A program made the position numbers and the translations under genes. Below, piece by piece: positions 62,126 to 64,000 of a stretch of DNA of 64,000 bases. The DNA comes from Dehalococcoidia bacterium UBA1222. GTDB taxonomy: Bacteria > Chloroflexota > Dehalococcoidia > Dehalococcoidales > UBA1222. The stretch spans positions 185,526 through 249,525 of the forward strand of contig DBXC01000006.1 of the NCBI GenBank assembly GCA_002309415.1. Direction: 5' to 3'. The notes beneath the pieces are model-generated. The model did not search any database and was not told the origin of the DNA. It saw only the letters and a program-made list of their open reading frames with translations. How positions within the stretch are numbered: the first letter of the stretch is position 1; each line of letters begins with the position of its first letter.

Positions 62126-63790
62126 ATGAAGAAACTGATTAGAAACCTGACTTTGATCTCACTCGTGATCATAATGATTGCATCACTTACCACGAGTTGT
62201 TTTATAAGAAAGAAAAAGGATTTCTGTATCTTATTTACTAACGATACACACTGTGAACTCGATGTTAATATCGGCTTCCCTGAATTGGTAGCCTACCGTA
62301 ATGCTCTTCTTGAGAAGTACAACGGCGAAGTAATGCTGGTAGACTGCGGTGATGCAATCCAAGGTGAACTCATTGGCACACTGTCTGCGGGTGAATATGT
62401 CATCGACATCATGAATGAAGCTCATTACAACTATGCAATCCCAGGAAACCATGAATTCGATTACGGTATCGATCAGCTTCAATATCTAATCGATAAGGCC
62501 AATGCTTTTTATCTTGCTTGTAATATCGATTACATTGGCAATAAGACAGATAAGCTTTCAAATATAAAACCATACATGATCGATTCCATCGGCAACTGGA
62601 GAGTTGCTTTGATCGGTGTCTGTACACCTGAATCCATTACTGAATCGAATCCAAATAATTTCAAAGAAGACGGCGAATATGCCTATTACTTCTATCAGGA
62701 TGATGCAGAGAAGTTTTATAAGAAAGTTCAGGATACAGTCGATGAATGTAAGAAACTGGGAGCTGAAAAGATATTTGTTTTAGCTCATCTCGGTGTTTCT
62801 GACCAATCTGCTCCTTTCAGATCTTACGATCTTGCTGCTAATACCGAAGGTATCGATGTAATCTTTGACGGCCATTCTCATACCATTATGAATGAAACGA
62901 AAACAAATAAGAGTGGTAAAGAAGTAAAGATACTCTCAACAGGAACCAAGTTTGCATCTATGAAGTCATTGACTGTTCATGCAGACGGTTCTCTTAGCGT
63001 TGAAGAAATGACAGAATATCCCTACCGAGATGAGACCATGGCCGGATTCATCGAAGAAATCGAGTCTCAGTTCGAAGAATTACTCAACGAAGTTATCTGT
63101 ACCAGCGAAGAGGACCTTCTGATAACAGATGCCAATGGTGTGAGAATGATCAGAAACCGAGAGATGGCCATTGGTGATTTCGTTGCAGATGCATATAGTT
63201 CGATCGAAAGTGTTGATATCGGTTTCGTAAATGGCGGAGGCATACGTGATAATATCTATAAAGGTGAAGTCACCTACGAAGAACTCGTTGCGGTATGTCC
63301 CTATAACAATGATGTAACCGTCATAAAAGCAACTGGCCAGCAGATCCTCGATGCACTAGAATTATCACTCTATGCTACTGCACCTGAATATGAGAAGGAC
63401 GGAAAGGCTACCGGAGAATTTGGAGGCTTCCTACAGGTTTCAAATCTCAAATTTACGGTCAATACCACTATTCCCACTCCAGTTATACTCAACGCTGAAG
63501 ACGGCTCTCTAAAAGAGATCAAAGGTCAGAGAAGAGTAAGTGATGTCCAAGTCCTTAAAGACGGAGTCTACTCCCCCATCGATTCCAATGCCTACTATAA
63601 TGTCGCATCGACCGACTATATCCTACGCAACGGCGGCAATGGCTATAACATGTTCGACGGCGATGAGGTATTGATGGCTAATGTCTTTACTGATAATCAG
63701 CTGATCATCGACTTCGTGAAAAATAAACTGGGCGGAGTCATCCCCAGTGAATATGCCAAGGTACAGGACCGAATAACAATCATCGAATAA
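62126..63790 (+). CDS. 5'-nucleotidase/UshA-family metallophosphatase lipoprotein
   Basis: A 554-residue exported phosphohydrolase. The signal peptide ends LTTSC (Cys25, probably lipidated). The N-terminal calcineurin-like domain has NDTHC, GDAIQG, GNHEFDYG and GHSH metal motifs in order. The C-terminal 5'-nucleotidase domain (about 350-550) has FVNGGGIRDNI, PYNNDV and STDYILRNGGNGYNMF. It probably dephosphorylates nucleotides at the cell surface for nucleoside salvage. The exact substrate (AMP, 2',3'-cyclic or sugar nucleotides) is unknown. Confidence 0.93.
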   Translation: MKKLIRNLTLISLVIIMIASLTTSCFIRKKKDFCILFTNDTHCELDVNIGFPELVAYRNALLEKYNGEVMLVDCGDAIQGELIGTLSAGEYVIDIMNEAHYNYAIPGNHEFDYGIDQLQYLIDKANAFYLACNIDYIGNKTDKLSNIKPYMIDSIGNWRVALIGVCTPESITESNPNNFKEDGEYAYYFYQDDAEKFYKKVQDTVDECKKLGAEKIFVLAHLGVSDQSAPFRSYDLAANTEGIDVIFDGHSHTIMNETKTNKSGKEVKILSTGTKFASMKSLTVHADGSLSVEEMTEYPYRDETMAGFIEEIESQFEELLNEVICTSEEDLLITDANGVRMIRNREMAIGDFVADAYSSIESVDIGFVNGGGIRDNIYKGEVTYEELVAVCPYNNDVTVIKATGQQILDALELSLYATAPEYEKDGKATGEFGGFLQVSNLKFTVNTTIPTPVILNAEDGSLKEIKGQRRVSDVQVLKDGVYSPIDSNAYYNVASTDYILRNGGNGYNMFDGDEVLMANVFTDNQLIIDFVKNKLGGVIPSEYAKVQDRITIIE

Positions 63791-63794
63791 AGAA

Positions 63795-63826
63795 AATGCC
63801 GTAGAACTCGATTGTCCTACGGCATT
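63795..63826. terminator. Terminator between the 5'-nucleotidase gene and the converging gene
   Basis: A 10-bp stem AATGCCGTAG / CTACGGCATT with a 12-base loop. The minus-strand tail ATTTTCTTTATT is T-rich; the plus-strand tail is weak. Confidence 0.7.
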
Positions 63827-63846
63827 GTTACGTCTAAAAAACGATA

Positions 63847-64000
63847 TTAAAGATCAGAACCGTCGATATAACCCTGGCAGCCTACTTCTTTGGCAATCTC
63901 AAGAGACTTATCGATAAGATTACCTGAATAATTGTCGAACTGTTCAGTAACGTAAACTAAAGTTCCTTCAATGTCGTTAGCCTGAAGGAGTTCGCGGACT
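63847..64000 (-). CDS. Unknown protein, C-terminal 50 residues only (cut by right edge)
   Basis: The open frame from the right edge to the TAA at 63847-63849 encodes an acidic tail beginning VRELLQANDIEGTLVYVTEQ and ending GYIDGSDL. The pattern of charged helices and hydrophobic strands looks coding. Too little is present to name a family. Confidence 0.6.
   Translation of the reverse strand, partial: VRELLQANDIEGTLVYVTEQFDNYSGNLIDKSLEIAKEVGCQGYIDGSDL

Overview
The window looks like chromosomal DNA of an anaerobic Bacillota of class Clostridia, with intermediate GC content. The evidence is a run of typical clostridial neighbours: rpmB divergent from fakA-recG, metQ-N-I, panG-panB-panC, a dxs and triose-phosphate block (pgk, archaeal-type apgM, tpiA, miaA, hflX) and a two-gene SufC/SufB-like operon. 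Most genes have clear Shine-Dalgarno sites and lipoprotein-type substrate-binding proteins. An order-level placement near Oscillospirales or Saccharofermentans is only a guess. I see no phage, insertion sequence, CRISPR array, rRNA or replication origin.

Layout. 1-6252: glycyl-tRNA synthetase (cut by the left edge), a DUF1648-like membrane protein, recG, fakA, rpmB and a three-cysteine Rrf2 regulator. 6393-10003: an iron/siderophore-type ABC transporter (permease, ATPase, lipoprotein) plus a methyltransferase, divergent from the Rrf2 gene. 10076-14268: two paralogous zinc-ribbon membrane proteins, a YjbR-EVE fusion, a DMT transporter and a zinc-ribbon membrane protein with two Ltp-like repeats. 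14410-17024: a MazG-like pyrophosphohydrolase, a DIP1984-family protein followed by a tRNA-like RNA candidate, an ABC-type ATPase and a HAD phosphatase. 17158-23314 (minus): a methionine transporter, an alpha/beta hydrolase and argG-argH. 23452-29846: tRNA-Lys, a YgjP-like peptidase, tRNA-Val, NfeD plus stomatin, RluB, an SPFH/zinc-ribbon protein, a DegV/FakB protein and a flavin reductase. 29843-35765 (minus): nadE, carB, carA, a thioesterase and a GNAT acetyltransferase.

35837-41155 (plus): an ACT plus metallo-beta-lactamase fusion, a low-GC operon of three secreted or surface proteins behind a strong promoter, a DUF2974 hydrolase and a small kinase-like protein. 41197-44138 (minus): panG-panB-panC and a small unknown protein. 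44227-47432: a LeuC/LeuD-type hydro-lyase with isocitrate dehydrogenase, then a HIT protein. 47418-51211 (minus): NUDIX hydrolase, NAD kinase, tRNA-Arg, and an ion permease / CsoR / COG2426 operon. 51283-58805: the dxs-glycolysis-miaA-hflX block. 59036-64000: a small coiled-coil protein, the SufC/SufB-like (Sms-type) pair, tRNA-Met, tRNA-Gly, a small unknown protein, a 5'-nucleotidase lipoprotein and a truncated gene at the right edge.

The most notable observations are these: the tRNA-like element after the DIP1984 gene; a recG reading frame whose conserved N-terminus and Shine-Dalgarno site imply an AUA start; an intrinsic terminator ending one base before the metN start codon; the Ltp/zinc-ribbon and YjbR-EVE architectures; an ACT-MBL fusion; and an apparently leaderless dxs. 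All function calls rest on reading motifs and family resemblance by eye. No database search was possible.
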